From NCBI GenBank assembly GCA_024663395.1, contig JANFAH010000005.1, positions 2,232,001-2,296,000 on the forward strand: a stretch of 64,000 nt of DNA, given 5' to 3'. Below are positions 35,414-47,633 of this stretch, in pieces. Below the pieces are notes generated by a model. It saw only the letters and a program-made list of their open reading frames with translations. It searched no databases and had not been told where the DNA came from. Positions within the stretch are counted from its first letter, which is position 1, and every line of letters starts with the position of its first letter. A program made the translations under genes and the position numbers. Source of the stretch: Pisolithus tinctorius. Lineage: Eukaryota > Basidiomycota > Agaricomycetes > Boletales > Pisolithaceae.

Positions 35414-36774
35414 TTAAAGGTCTTGGTTTGATGCAGATCTCCCTTCTTCAAAAACCCTCTCAAACAAGGTATTGACTCGCTTATCCCACTGTGCACATAT
35501 CGCATGTCCACCGCCCTCCCAATACTGGTACTCTGCTTCGGGCATATTCTGCTTCAGGAAAAGACTTTCCGATGGATCTACCATGTCGTCTGTGTCACCG
35601 GTCAGTATAAGTACTTTGGGTATCGATGCGGATATCTTCCGTAGCCGATCTGGGCTAACATGGTGCGTGAAAGCGGCCGCCATCTGGGAGAGTGCGCCTA
35701 TAAGAGGCTGAGGTCGAGTTATTTCGAACTTTGAACGGTGAAGCTGCATATAGGGTAAGCTCAAAGGATGTTAAATATGCGGTCGGAACGCACACTTGTT
35801 TGAACCTCCGCGTTAGTCCTACCCTGAGGGTCATCCTCCGCTTTTTCTGCCAGCCACTTGGATGGAAAGAGCATGTTCAGGACCACAGGAATCTTGTCTT
35901 CTACATCTGAAAGACTGAGAAGCCTTGGAATGCAGATAGTAAGGTTAGTCTGGTGTGGATGAGTGCCAGTCTCATGTAATAGTTACCTTGCTAGAAAAAA
36001 CACCGTTCTCAACTACGCCATTAAATATCACATGTCGTTGACTGGGTGAGACGAGCCTACCTTAGGTATGTTATGCCATGGCCGTCCACCTGCCTTGGTG
36101 ACCACAAGGCTAAGAGATGAGATACGTTTAGGTATACGAGATGCGAGTTCTGCGGCTTGACGTCAGACTGCACGTACGAGCCAACAGTCAAACAGAAGAT
36201 ACCTTGAGCAATCATTCCCCCCATCGAAATACCAACCACGTGGAGCTCGCGGTCCGTAGTCCAACCGAGAAAGTCAAGCAATACAATGACGTCGTTAGCC
36301 ATACCGCTAGTGCTGCACAGACTGGGTAAGCATGTTGACATGAAGTAAAGTGTAAAAACGAACGTATACGGTCCCCAGGGCGAACCACTGTTTCCGACGC
36401 CGCGGTTGTCAAAGACTAGCACCGAGTACTGCGGCAGTCTCCCAAAGTATCTGACTTGGGGTAGCCAGCCTCCTGAAGTGCCGTTAAGTCTGCGGAACTG
36501 TGAGCGAGTTGAAATTCTCGTATCTTTAGAATGAAACTTACCCCATGATGAGAACAACTTTGATGGGCCCGCTGCCGTGGACTTCGTAGTAAAGTGAATG
36601 GCTCTCGGACGGTTTGGCTTGGTGCCGAATGTCGGTAACTGGACATAAACCGCGACGAGTACAAGTCAATGGGTCGAGTGTTGTCTTGTATACTGAATCG
36701 AATTCCTGAGATTCCGGCTTGGAGTTGCTCATTGCGAATGTCGATGACAAGGTAGGTGCTGCGGTGAATTTCAA
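35414..36774 (-). CDS. Alpha/beta hydrolase
   Basis: The N-terminal part reads [37 protein letters not shown] and, after an intron, [20 protein letters not shown], then [15 protein letters not shown]. The nucleophile elbow is [12 protein letters not shown] (GxSxG). The acid lies in [19 protein letters not shown] and the catalytic histidine in [11 protein letters not shown]. This is a complete triad in a fold of about 350 residues. Related fungal proteins are annotated only as alpha/beta hydrolases, so the substrate is unknown. Five or six introns. The central exon after MIAQ, which should encode the helix following the elbow, is displaced by an intron or frame slip. The first ATG may be 36774 or 36732. 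Confidence 0.85.
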
Positions 36775-37129
36775 CTCGTGCCCACAGGGGGGATGCTGAA
36801 TGCAATGGAGCCACGTGGCATCATCAAGTCGCAGTACATTCAGGACCTGTCTAGAAACCCGCGGTGTGTAAGCAAGTACTAGGTCATCTCAATTAGGTTT
36901 TTTGTTTTTTGTTTATTTTTTGCGGCACCTACGGCTAAGCATGGTTGGAATGTGCCACCAGCAGGCTGTGGAACCGAACTGCCCTGCGCAGTAGCGCGTC
37001 GCATCTGTGGGGAGTTGCAGAGTTGTTCGCTCTAGCATTTTGCATCCCGCGTAGTTGCAACTGTGCGTTTTGTTTCCAGCCAAACCAATCGATCGTCCCA
37101 AGAGTGCGAGGATCCCTCTGGTATGTCTC
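36775..37129. other. Divergent intergenic region with T-rich tract
   Basis: About 355 bp between the hydrolase and the polytopic membrane gene. It contains a T-rich tract of TTTTTTG-type repeats at 36898-36921, a likely nucleosome-free promoter element. No gene is seen. Confidence 0.45.
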
Positions 37130-38360
37130 ATGGCTGCTTCCACGGGTGCAATCACTTCATGGATCGATCGGTACAGTCAGTTGATATTGTCGGTACCACT
37201 CAACTTGTCAGAGCAAATTGCACCCCACACCACGTCAGATGGCGTTCCGACTGGTCACCCGTGAGTGCCCCAATGCTGGTTACGGTCACATGCCAACCTT
37301 CCATATCTCACATTGAATCTACTCTTTCATGATTTCAGGTTTCTTGTTGCCTGTGCTTGTTTTCCTCGGATTAGCAGCGACGGCTATCAATTTCCTCTTT
37401 CTGAAAGGCGTGACCCAGAGTCAAGTCAAGGAAAAATTGGCTATTATCTGTGCCTCCCCTCTCGAGGTCTCGTCCAGCCCTCTTCGCTTGGCGTACACAG
37501 GGCACGATGAAGTCGACAAGACGATGTGTACCGTATGCTCGTTCTTCCATGCGCTTATGGGACCCTCCCACTTGCCACTTCTCGCTGAAACTCTGGCCGG
37601 ATTTAGTGCCTCGCTTGCATTTATCTTTGCTGAAGCCGCTCGTGATCAGCGCCCGTTCTTCATTGCCATGCCAGTTGTGTTTGGGGTGCTAATGCAAATC
37701 CTGAGCTTTGGATTTATAATGCCCCTGTATTCCTTGCTCTTCATCACAGCTGGCACGCGGGTCAAATCTGGAACATTAGGCGTTAAAATCAACCAGGCGA
37801 ACGCAGAAGCCCTCTTGTTTGCCCTACTCGTGGGATTCGTCATTCCGACAGTATCCATGTTTCTGTTTGAAGATGCTACCGTCACTGCCATCTGGCAGTT
37901 TTTCCCAATCATCATGGGGTTCTTGGGGTTCGCCCATCGTCTCATACGCTCTCCATCGCGGCATACCGAGTCTGGCTACTCCACCGTGCTGGCCATGTAT
38001 GCTCTCGTCTTCGTAGCTTCGGCTGCAGTTCACATCCGTTATGTCTGGCCCCTTTTCACCAAAATTGATGCCTTGCAACATCTATTTCTGCCATTTGTGG
38101 GGTCAGATGATCCGGCTTTGGCCCCAGCGGTTGAAAACATTGCGGAATTTTTCAAGTGGGATTTCCTACTTGGAGTGGCGTCCACTTTTGTGCTGCTTCT
38201 ATCGTTTGCCGAAAGTCTCTTCCAATGCATTGTCATCACGGTCTGGTGTATTGCGACTACTGTTGTGCTTGGGCCCGGCGCCGCGATATCCAGCGTATTG
38301 ATGTGGAGGGAGGAAAAGCTTAACAAGCCTGTTAAGACCCCGAGGGAGAAGGTACAGTAG
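37130..38360 (+). CDS. Polytopic membrane protein of unknown function
   Basis: Exon 1 begins MAASTGAITSWIDRYSQLIL (ATG 37130) and ends at a GTGAGT donor near 37260. The second exon (37341-38360) is one open frame. About eight hydrophobic spans are visible, for example FLLPVLVFLGLAATAINFLF, LAETLAGFSASLAFIFAEA, IAMPVVFGVLMQILSFGF, ALLFALLVGFVIPTVSMFLF, YSTVLAMYALVFVASAAVHI and WDFLLGVASTFVLLLSF. The end is GPGAAISSVLMWREEKLNKP with a basic tail. The layout resembles fungal integral membrane enzymes linked to secondary metabolism, but I see no diagnostic motif and no cluster nearby. The exon 1 to exon 2 phase is off by one at CCC/GTGAGT, probably another indel. Confidence 0.7.
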
Positions 38361-38525
38361 GCAATGCAGGGCGTTCGCAATTTTTTTCTGTACACATAGG
38401 CGCTACGTATTCATTTCGATCGTTTAGCGTAGAAGTACACAAACAGTAACTGCGATCATGTGTGTGAAGTGAAGTTAACGAATATACTATACGTGGAAGA
38501 ATACTGCATCCGCAAGAATGCTACG

Positions 38526-41500
38526 TCATCGTTTGCCTTTCCCATTAGCCTTGGACTTCGCCGCGGACTTCTTTTGGGGTCTCTCGTCGTCATCGGAAAC
38601 ATCAGAGCCTCGACGAGTCTTCGCTTCAGCAGCTCGCTTGGAATCAGCTGTGTCGAAGTTTTAATCAAACGCCCTCAATGTCAAATAAAAGGAAAACGTA
38701 CATTTCGCTGCCTTCCTCTCCAGTTCGTCCCAATCATCCCCCTCATCACTTGCGTCATCATACGAAACACTTCCTGACTCGTCGCTAGCATCAGAGCCAT
38801 CGTAAGCGCTGCCCTCGTCGCCGCTCTCCTCGGGTTCAGACTCATCTGAATCGGCTTCAAACTCGGACTCGCTCTCCGAATCTTCTTCAACTTCGCTCTG
38901 CTGTGGCGTTTAGCTATTGTCGCGGAATTGGTTAACGAAGACTGACCTCCGCACCAGCACCACCGAGGAAGCTCCAACCGCCCTGTTGGAAGAATTCGTA
39001 TGGATCGTCGTTGATTGTTTTCATGATCGGGCCCCAGTTCAGGTTAACAGGTCCCTCGCTCATCGGTATATCAACGGAGCTACGACCATAAGCAAACTGC
39101 AATGCTGATTTAAGAGGAAGAGTACTTACTCGAGCCAATTCTTCACGTCGTCCAACTGCGAACTAGGTATCGAGTTGATGTGGAGAGGAGTCTTTGTGAA
39201 ATCCTTGAAAACAAGAACCATGTCGAACTGCTTGAGAGTGAATTGCACGCGTTCTAACGAGGCAATCTCTATCTCGTTGAGAGTGACAACGAGGAAAGGA
39301 GGCTCGATGAAGTGCACTAGACACTCTGTAGTTGGCTGCAGGCGCACGTTGGTGCGGAATGGAACTCCCTCAAACGAAAGCTCGCGGAAAGGAATGTCAA
39401 CTTCCAAGGTGTCACCAGTCTACGTATATTAGAATAAGTTAAGCAGAAGGAAAAGAAACCCGAAAGGATTGCTTACGGAAGTCGAGGCTGCTTCCGCCAC
39501 TCGCTCGGCGAAGAGCTTGAACTCTTTGTTGAGCATTTGCCTACGTTTCCGTTCTTGCTGTTCCATCTCAATCTCATCTTCGTCACCGTAACGATGTTTG
39601 CGCTTCCGGTTGCCGGTTTCGTCAAATTGAACATCAGAAGCTTCACGGAAGAATTGGATGTCCTGCAATACGGTTTATTTAGAGAAATGATGGACACAAA
39701 CATAATTTCAAAACGGACGTGTGCCTTCCTCTTCCCAATCATAATTGGAGCCTTTAAATGAACATGAACGATCACAAGGAGTTCCTTATCGCATGGTTGA
39801 AAGAAGAGGTGTTTTATGTTGCTGAACAGGACGTCTAAAATGCCAAGTCATCAAAATTATAAAATACGAATATCATGAATATAAACCCACCAATTTTCTG
39901 CGAACCCATGGGTGACTGGTAACGAAGACCATTTTGATGTATTTCGACTTCGCCTGGAATCCGTTTTCCATCCAATGCAGGGCGGACGAAGACTTCAGGG
40001 AGCTTGTGAGGTCTTCTGCCCTTGATTTCCACTAAAATATCTTGTTCAATGACATCCGCCATCTCTTTCTTCTGTTGTTCCCTCTTGTTAACTTCCTTCT
40101 TCAGGTCGGTAATCTGCTTTGAGATGGTATCGAAGCGATGGCTGTCAGCGGAGCGGTAGGTCACCGACCTAATAAATGTCGCATCCGGATCTTCAAACGG
40201 CTGCAGAGAACCGTTAGCTACAACGGCAGTAGGGTGAGAATCACGTACCGTATCATCTTTCTTTCCAGCAAGTTGACCCGGTGTCTGGAAGTTGATGCGT
40301 AGGTAGGTAAAGTCACCCTCATCATTTTTGCTGACGTTTTTAATGGTGTTGATGTGAAAGGGAACGGCGAAGCCGTGCACAGGAAGAATGATAGTTTGCG
40401 CTTTGCGGTCGACAACGATCTGATAAACACGCGTCAGCATACGAGAAATAAATAAAAAAGCACCACTTACACGCAACCCTTCAGCTTCCTTGGGGAGTGC
40501 ACCCTCACCCTTATAGCTCTGGAAACGTTTCCAGCCCTTACCCTCCTTCTCTCCATGTTTGACACCATTCTCGGAGTACTTCGCAAGCCCTTCACGTTGA
40601 AGAGCTGCGTGTAACTCGATCTGATGCTCCTTGATCCGCGCAGCTGTTGTCTGCAGTACTTCCTCCTGAGCAGCACTTCGCGTCTTGTTTCGCAGAACTT
40701 TGCCTCCTACCGTCTTATTTTTTATGGGCGTGCCGTTGGTAAGAGGTTTGATTGGAGGATTCTTGGACGACTTGGCCTGATCGTCAACTTGGTCTTCCGT
40801 AGTGTTCAAATAGAACAAAGTGTCGGTAGGTAATTTAGCCCCGTCCGTGAGGAAGGTAGCCTTGTCAGGACCAACTCGAACTGTGTCGACGAGGTGCAAT
40901 GCATACCTGGTTGAAATGTCAATACGGGATCAAGTGCTTGCCGCCGAAGGGACTTACTTCTTCCCTGTGTCGTCCACCAAGTCGGAGAATCCTAAAGACA
41001 AGTTGAAGACCATGTTTGTCCGCAAATGCCGTGCATTCTTTGACGACAAAACATAGGTAGAATCTCTGAACTCAAGACCAATCTGCACCCGGTTAAGAAG
41101 TGTCGAATGTAGAGTAGTTGCCTGACTTACCACAGAACCGACATTCTTGACAAAGTGTTTCTCCAGCTCGGGCTTCTTATCCTTGATATACTCCAGTGAC
41201 CGATGGTAGACATCACGAGCTGTGACGCCATCCTTCATTTCGCGCATAAGCTCGGACTGCAATGAAATCAAGAGGTTGTAGATTTCCTCTTGCTCCTGAA
41301 GGTGCGTGAGTGAATTACGACACAAGCAACGCATTACGATCCACCTTGGAAGGGTCAACAATGACACTACGCCCAAGGTTGGCACAATAGCTCTTGTATC
41401 GCATGCCAACTGCAATAAGGATAACACCCTTGTGGGCAATAGGGTCCGCCGATGAGATTGCTGTGGACTTGAGGTCATAGCCAGTACTGGTTGACCTTGA

Positions 41501-42571
41501 TTGGATGATGGGTGTGTAACAGAACTCTGTCGATGCCCAATCAACCTTATAAACAGTGGTAAGCCAATCTGGCGCCACGGGCAATGGACCGACGAACATC
41601 TTGTAGACCACGACCTTTACTCCAAACTCTCATGTCGGGACCTTTCACGTCATCGCCTTCTCCGGTCCCTATCCGAAGCTCTATTTGACTGGCAAATTGG
41701 TCGTGGGTGATCTTTGCTTCTTTGTCAAGAATGGTCTCCAATTTCACCATGATGTGATAAATGAGCAGAGTCGATGTTAGATTTGCGGCCGTGCGTATGG
41801 TTTTCTTGCGGATGCGATCAGCGAGCGCCTGCACAGACAAAACTCGAGACGTACCAATTCCTCTTCGTCTTTGACAGCCATGTATGCTGAGACCGCGGGG
41901 GCCAAATCCACATGTTCTGGTTGTTGTGCAACCTTCGAGAGCGCCTGCTCCCACTCTGTTATCAATTTTCCGGAGTACGACTCTTTCACGAGAGTGGCGA
42001 TGCGTTTGTGTGACGCATAAGTATCCACGAACTTTGGAAGTGCATCCGTCGGAAGTTCCTTGGCTTTAGCCTGAATGAGTATTTCAATGGGAACGGGAGG
42101 ATTTCCATCTGTGATCTGTTGCAGAAATTTTGCTGGGGGTATCTCAATACAAACAGACATCGGGGGACGGATGGCGGCACACCTTTGCTGGCTGAACAGA
42201 GAATAAAGATTTTCTTCTTGTCAAATAGGATAAATGTAGACGGAAATTCGTAACCAAGAAGCCAAGTCTGCAAACGGAGGTGGTTATAGGTGTTCCGTGA
42301 CCTCGCTGCAGCTGTGATGAGTTACCTGGAACGCGGTGCCCTTCCGGACTGGCTCGTCCTCTCCTGCGGGGTCTCCTGAAAGGAGCAGAAGGGCATCTGA
42401 GTCCGCTATGGACCCGAACTCGTCGTTCTGGGTGGCATTCTAGAAAGCCGCGTCCCCAGTCAGCAGTCAAGGAGCGTCCAGGGTACAAGGGGAGGGTGCG
42501 CGCACATTCCAGTTGTCATAAACGGTCTTTAGCCGAGCGTTAATGAGGGTTTTATTGAGCTGAACTGCCAT
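38526..42571 (-). CDS. SPT16: FACT complex subunit Spt16
   Basis: Histone chaperone that works with Pob3 to open and rebuild nucleosomes during transcription and replication. Start [20 protein letters not shown] (ATG 42571) and [20 protein letters not shown] open the aminopeptidase-like N-domain. Middle blocks include [50 protein letters not shown] and [14 protein letters not shown]. The second PH-type domain carries [20 protein letters not shown] and [40 protein letters not shown] follows, then a long acidic segment and a Lys-rich tail ([10 protein letters not shown]). Stop 38526-38528. Around ten introns. It diverges from YJU2 with only 135 bp between starts. The length, about 1,050 residues, is as expected. 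Confidence 0.95.
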
Positions 42572-42706
42572 GGTCCTTGTGGCCAATGTCGGTGGTGGTC
42601 TGGCGTGGGTGAGGAGCACAGCGAGCGCGCTGGTGGCCGGAAATTTCTTAAGCGCGTTCGAGGTGTGTATTATGTCAGCAATCCTTGTCTCGCTGCTACT
42701 CCCACC
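42572..42706. promoter_or_regulatory. 135-bp bidirectional promoter (SPT16 / YJU2)
   Basis: Both start codons are fixed by conserved N-termini (MAVQLNKTL leftwards, MSERKVLNKYF rightwards). That leaves a compact shared promoter for two nuclear gene-expression factors. No TATA is visible. Confidence 0.55.
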
Positions 42707-43737
42707 ATGTCCGAGCGCAAAGGTATGTACCCAGTCATCACCGAAAGTCGTCTACTGACTGACCACTTTGTCAGTCTTGAACAAGTACTTTCCACCCGAC
42801 TTCGACCCTTCGCTTATTCCGCGAAGAAAGGGTCCAAAAAACTCCCAACAGGTCGTCCGTCTGATGGCACCCTTCTCTATGTGAGTCCAGCTATTTGTTG
42901 ATGTTATTCATCCATCTGACAGATTTTCCAGGCGATGTAACACCTGTGGAGAATACATTTACAAAGGAAAGAAGTTCAACGCTCGTAAGGAGACAGTTGA
43001 AGGAGAGGATTACTATGGCATCAAGATATTCCGGTTCTACATCAAATGGCAAGCACCCTGTTCCTTTCACCCATACGTGAAGCTAATCGTTTATTAGCAC
43101 ACTATGTTCCGCCGAAATTACCTTCAAAACAGACCCAAAGAACACTGATTATGCAGCAGAGCACGGAGCGTCACGCAATTTTGAACCTTGGCGGGAGGAA
43201 AAGGTCGGTGAAGAGGAAGACCGCCTTGCGCGGCTAGAAGAAGAGGAGAACAATCCCATGAAAGCTCTCGAAAACCGCACCATAGATGCAAAGAGGGAGA
43301 TGGACATCCTCGATGCACTGCAAGACATCAGAGCGAGAAATGCTCGGAACGACCGTGTGGGACAAGTAGTCGATCTTGCTGCCCGGATCGCGGCTGAAGA
43401 GGTAGAAACTGAGGAAGATCGACAGCGCAGATTGGAAGAGGAAGAGGACGACGAGATCGTACGACAGGTGTTCACGAAAGTGTCTATGCCCACACCACCC
43501 GAGCTACCTTCCACCTCAGCCGGTTCAGAATCATCAGCTGCAGCGTCATCGATGTCACGCACGGTCACTGTTAAGCGAAAAGCAGATGATGTTGAACCCG
43601 ACATCCGCAGTCTACTTCCACAACCCGATCGCACTGCTGTAGACGCTAAAGGCACAGCTACAGCAAAGAGATCCAAACTAGACCTCAAAAACAAGTTGGG
43701 AATCAAGGTTGCGAAGAAGGGCAAAGTTGCTGTATAG
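42707..43737 (+). CDS. YJU2: Splicing factor Yju2 (CCDC94/Cwc16)
   Basis: [20 protein letters not shown] is the invariant opening. [20 protein letters not shown] supplies two cysteines and, after a GC-AG intron, [20 protein letters not shown] supplies the second pair of the zinc site. [13 protein letters not shown] and a long charged coiled coil follow, then a Ser-rich linker and a basic end ([20 protein letters not shown]), stop TAG 43735-43737. Yju2 binds the activated spliceosome and promotes the first transesterification next to the branch helix. Three introns are clear: phase 1 after MSERK, a split Met codon before RCNTC, and the GC-AG one. Length is about 310 residues. Confidence 0.94.
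43049..43097 (+). other. Non-canonical GC-AG intron in YJU2
   Basis: The join between FRFYIK and CTLCSAEI requires the intron to begin GCAAGC at 43049 and end TTATTAG at 43097 (49 nt). A branch site GCTAAT lies about 15 nt upstream of the acceptor. The join restores the conserved Cys and the reading frame exactly. No GT donor nearby does so. GC-AG introns are a known minor class. Confidence 0.8.
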
Positions 43738-43802
43738 ATCTAGGATTCCCGGCATAAAACAATCTATGTGGTACGCTCACCCAACTGTCGTCAACCAACC
43801 AA

Positions 43803-44824
43803 TCAATCACGCATATCTACTACAACGATGCTATCGCTGAGCGGCACTGCTGCATTCACTGACACGCGGTGTGTGCCTCCGACGTCGTCTACTCCGGCTC
43901 CTGCGGCTTCGTGGATATGTCCAAACACGTGGAGTCGACAATGCCTCAGTTGCCTCAGCCTTGATGAAAGAATTGGGCACCCTGCGTACTTCCCCTTCCT
44001 TGTTTTATCCAGGGTTCGATACGGTGGGGTGTGGGTGATTAATATCTCTGTATCTTCTGGTACACACTGGTATATTGCTGTTGGTGGTCGTTATTAATGG
44101 GAATGTTGGTATACCATCATGCGATGTACCTTTTGCCTCCGTGGAAGAGGCGTACTGAAAGGCACCTTCGAGGTGAATTGGGGCTGCCTTGAAATGTGTG
44201 AACCCTCAGCACACACAAACCACCCCGCAACTACTCACTGGTGATCCATATACCTTCCAGACTTTACCTGATGGTGCAGTAAAATGCAGAGACTCGTGCT
44301 CAAGATAATACAGCCCAGCGGATGCCAAACTTCGTACAGTCGCTCGAGCACGCTGGATTAGCTGAGATGCTGTCAATACGGGTGGTACATCAGTAGAGAT
44401 GTAGTTCACCTCTGGTTGGAAACCATAGTCTTGCCGCGCCCAGTTCTCATCCAAGCATAGCTGGGCAGAAAATGTTGGTTTAATCGGACGATACTTCTGT
44501 AACTACTCACGTCGTGATTGCCTGCTACGATGCTATTTGTATACAACGTTAACAACAATAAGATGAGGCATTTTGCACTCACATTTTGACAGGGTGTTCC
44601 AAAGACGTTAGCCAGTCGATAGTCCGGGTGAGTTGGGGGAGCGCCCCATAGCTGCTGAGATCCCCTGCATGAATTAGAACATCACCAGGGGGCAGTCGAA
44701 AGATACCCGAGTGGGTGTCGGATATGCAGACGAAGCGCGTCCAGCCAGGCCCAGGGTGAGGAGGAGCCTCTTGCTGTGGAGAATGTAGGTGAACTGACAC
44801 TTGGGGGTCGAGGCGTGTCGTCAT
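43803..44824 (-). CDS. Calcineurin-like metallophosphoesterase (MPPED-like)
   Basis: Start MTTRLDPQVSVHLHSPQQEA (ATG 44824). Metal-binding motifs in order: FVCISDTHSG (D-x-H), DVLIHAGDLSSYG (GD), then after an intron GNHD with LCLDENWARQDYG, and the C-terminal RLHVFGHIHEAAGAGVDDVG (GHxH). It ends PLSDSIVVVDMRD, stop 43803-43805. This arrangement of about 280 residues matches the MPPED1/2 class of small cytosolic phosphoesterases, whose physiological substrates are mostly unknown. The central part near 44100-44200 is interrupted by an intron and possibly an indel. It converges with YJU2 at 65 bp. Confidence 0.85.
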
Positions 44825-44977
44825 GAGGGTATCCTGCGCAGCAGTGTCTACCGTGTCCTCGGACAACCTCAAGGCTGTCCAGCCCCTGACACGATGGAGA
44901 GTATTAACGCAATGCAGTTGTGGACACTTCGAGCCGTTGTCTCAGGGGAAGATCAACTTCGAATACTTTCATTATCA

Positions 44978-47142
44978 TCATTCATCACTATTTCTTCCTG
45001 GAGCAAAGTCTCTGAGGATGAAGACAGCCTCTTCAACTCTCATCTCTAATACGCTCAACTTCTCTCTCCTCCTCTTCCACTCCGACAGTAACTCTCGTTC
45101 CCTCCGAGTCAACAGCTTCTCATCTTGGGCAACATCCGTACGCTCGCATTTAGCCAGGACCGCCCTGATCTCAGGCTCTTCCTGCTCCGCTTGTCGTCGT
45201 GCACTTATGTTGAACAGGGTTTTGTAAAGACTACTGAGCAATGTTGAGTACGCTCTGTCGAGGTCAACGTGCCTAGGAGAGGGGAAGTCAATGTGCTACA
45301 GTGATGGCGTGAAACGAGGTCGCCTACCAAAGATAGAACGTCCGTGTCGGATTATGGTCTGTGCTTTTAGCGATCTCTTGGGTAGAAATCAAGCAGTCAG
45401 ATGACATCGCGGATAACAACGGCCTAACATCCTTGTTGGCCATCATGGCCACCTTTGCTACCTAGACCACAAACGCCTCGTCCAGCATTTCTTCGTTGTA
45501 CTAGCAGAGTCGACAACGCACCTGTTTCTCGTCCATCTTACCAACGTCTAGTAACAATCGAATAATCCTCACAGCATCCTCGCCGTGTCGCTCTCGAGCC
45601 ACAGACTCCAACACACGTCTACGGAGTCGCCGGCTGATAATATCGAACTCCACATAAACTTTGTTGTCAGAGTGAGATAGGAACGATGCAGCACGACCAG
45701 CGGGGGTAGGGTTGTCAGCGCTCGCCATCAATCCTAAGTATTGCCTGACTAGAGAGGCATTGGAAGGCTTTTTCGAATTTGATGCGAGACCTGCAGAGAG
45801 GTCCTCATCGTCGGGTATGTGCATGACGATGGCATTGGTGGAGCAAGGGTCTGTTCCTCGTTAAACAAAATCGCTGGTTCAAGTAGCGAGAAAGTAATAC
45901 CCGAGCGAGCATCAGATAGCGATTTTTGCTTAGACTCAGTAGCTTTTAAAGTAGCTCTCATGACAACGACAGCATAGCGATTGAACCGTTCTTCGACGGC
46001 TGTTTCAATGAGCTGGATTACTGTCAGCTTCGGAGAGTACGCAGAATCGATCATGCAAACCTTATTGCGGATATGGACATCGAATTTATCCAAGTTGACT
46101 CGAAAGTAGACGTCGTCCTTTCATCGATAAGTTATATTGGTCGTTGAGCAATAAAACGGGGCTTACGTCTACCACTTCCTCTGCAACCTTTTTCTGCGCC
46201 ATCATGCAAGCATCTGTTAAAGATGCACTACCATCAAGACGGTTAAAAATCTCACTTTTGAAGACCGATGGTTTAATTGGTCTTTTGGCTTTGGTTTCTT
46301 ATGGTCGCTGAATGGTCAACGCAAGGTCAAGAGTAACACGCAAAGCACTTAACATACCAGACCGACTCTTTCTGCCTCCTCTTCCTCCCTTTTCAAACGG
46401 GCTTCCGCCACCTCCTTGGCCTCACGCAGTTCCCGTGCAGTCGGGAACCCGGTCAGCTTAGCCCTCTCTTCGGCTTCGTATTTTATACGCTTATCCCGCG
46501 GCGACTGGTGGGAAAGCAATGTCGATGGTTTCAAGTATGATTCAGATACTAACTTATACAAGGCCTGGGAATACACGCTGGTATCTGAAACTAGTCATTA
46601 GGATGTGCTTGAAGGGTAGGAGAGAGCCAAACGAACTTTTAGGGTCATATATCGAGAGTTGTGATATTATATCCAGTGGGCGAAGTTTTCCGTGGTCTAG
46701 TACAAGTTGCACGATCTCGGCGGCCTGTAAGGCAATGCGCACACGTAAAGCTGGAATGATAAGACAAGGAGCTGCATACGCACTGCGTTCCCGAACATGT
46801 TTTCCACTAACCAAACATACCGTCCAAATCTCATTCGCTTGAGGCATTCCGTGGTGTTGAATTCTAGTACTTCACCTTCCTCCTCCGTTTGCGCGTGCCA
46901 GAGAAGGTTATGTTGCACTAATACAAGGATAGCGGCGCGCACGGTCCTTGGTTTTAATCTAGTATATCGTAAAAGTTGCGGGAATGATAGTCGTCCACGA
47001 TGAAGCAAGGCTGTAGCAATATTCTGTGGAAATGAGACTGGAGAATACGTTTACTACGACTCCTGTATACTTACTGTTGTAAGTGGACCGAAGTGTGAAT
47101 GAACCACCTGGGTGCACAAACGAACCGTTTCAGCATCGGCCA
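44978..47142 (-). CDS. RPC82: RNA polymerase III subunit RPC82 (RPC3/POLR3C)
   Basis: The N-terminal exon starts MADAETVRL (ATG 47142). ALLHRGRLSFPQLLRYTRLK with TVRAAILVLVQHNLLWHAQ is the first winged helix, and ECLKRMRFGRYVWLVENMFG the next block. AAEIVQLVLDHGKLRPLDII follows, then QALYKLVSESYLKPSTLLSH with SPRDKRIKYEAEERAKLTGF, and coiled-coil and winged-helix blocks such as KVCMIDSAYSPKLTVIQLIE. The C-terminus has VLEMRVEEAVFILRDFAPGR and stops at 44978. RPC82 forms with RPC31 and RPC34 the trimer needed for Pol III initiation. About nine introns. Length is near 600 residues, as usual. Confidence 0.93.
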
Positions 47143-47633
47143 TGGGATTACTGCAACAGCGGAAGTAGCGTGAAAGATAGCATGATAGTCTACGTAGCGA
47201 CTCCTTTCTAAATTCTGTCAACAGCTTTCAACCGATTGGCTTGCTACTGCCATCACAAACTTCCCAATTCACAGAAAGAACTACGTAGGGCAGCGAAAGA
47301 GACCTGAATTTCAGCAGTAATACAACCAACTAGGCTACGAAAGTATGCATCGATACGCCAGGACTCATTCTACCCAGCCGCCGTCTAGTTGATGTTCTCC
47401 CGCTACCCAATTATCGCCCATCTTGTTGATTCATCGTGCTGAAAATGTTAGTGCAATACCATACCAAAAGAAACAGTAATGAAATGGATACGATAAGAAA
47501 TTCGAACTTAGCCTTTGAAAGCGCGGGGCATTGGATGATGTAGGGTAAGGTCGATGTTGATGAGGGGTGTGCAGAAATAACTTAAAGTACTGGATGCAGC
47601 CAGCAACGTCATCTGGCCGGATGAGTGTTGACC
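47143..47633. other. Intergenic region without supported gene
   Basis: About 490 bp between two minus-strand genes: the upstream side of RPC82 and the 3' side of the acidic orphan. No recognisable product or repeat on either strand. Confidence 0.4.

Noticed and set aside
36000..39000. Secondary-metabolite cluster around the hydrolase and polytopic membrane protein
   Set aside because: No synthase, P450 or transporter nearby. The neighbours are SPT16 and HRQ1.
42605..42901. Plus-strand open frame starting before YJU2
   Set aside because: It overlaps the bidirectional promoter and reads the YJU2 exons in the wrong frame.
43768..44097. 109-codon plus-strand open frame after YJU2
   Set aside because: The opposite strand encodes the GHIH metal motif and end of the phosphoesterase, so this is an antisense shadow.
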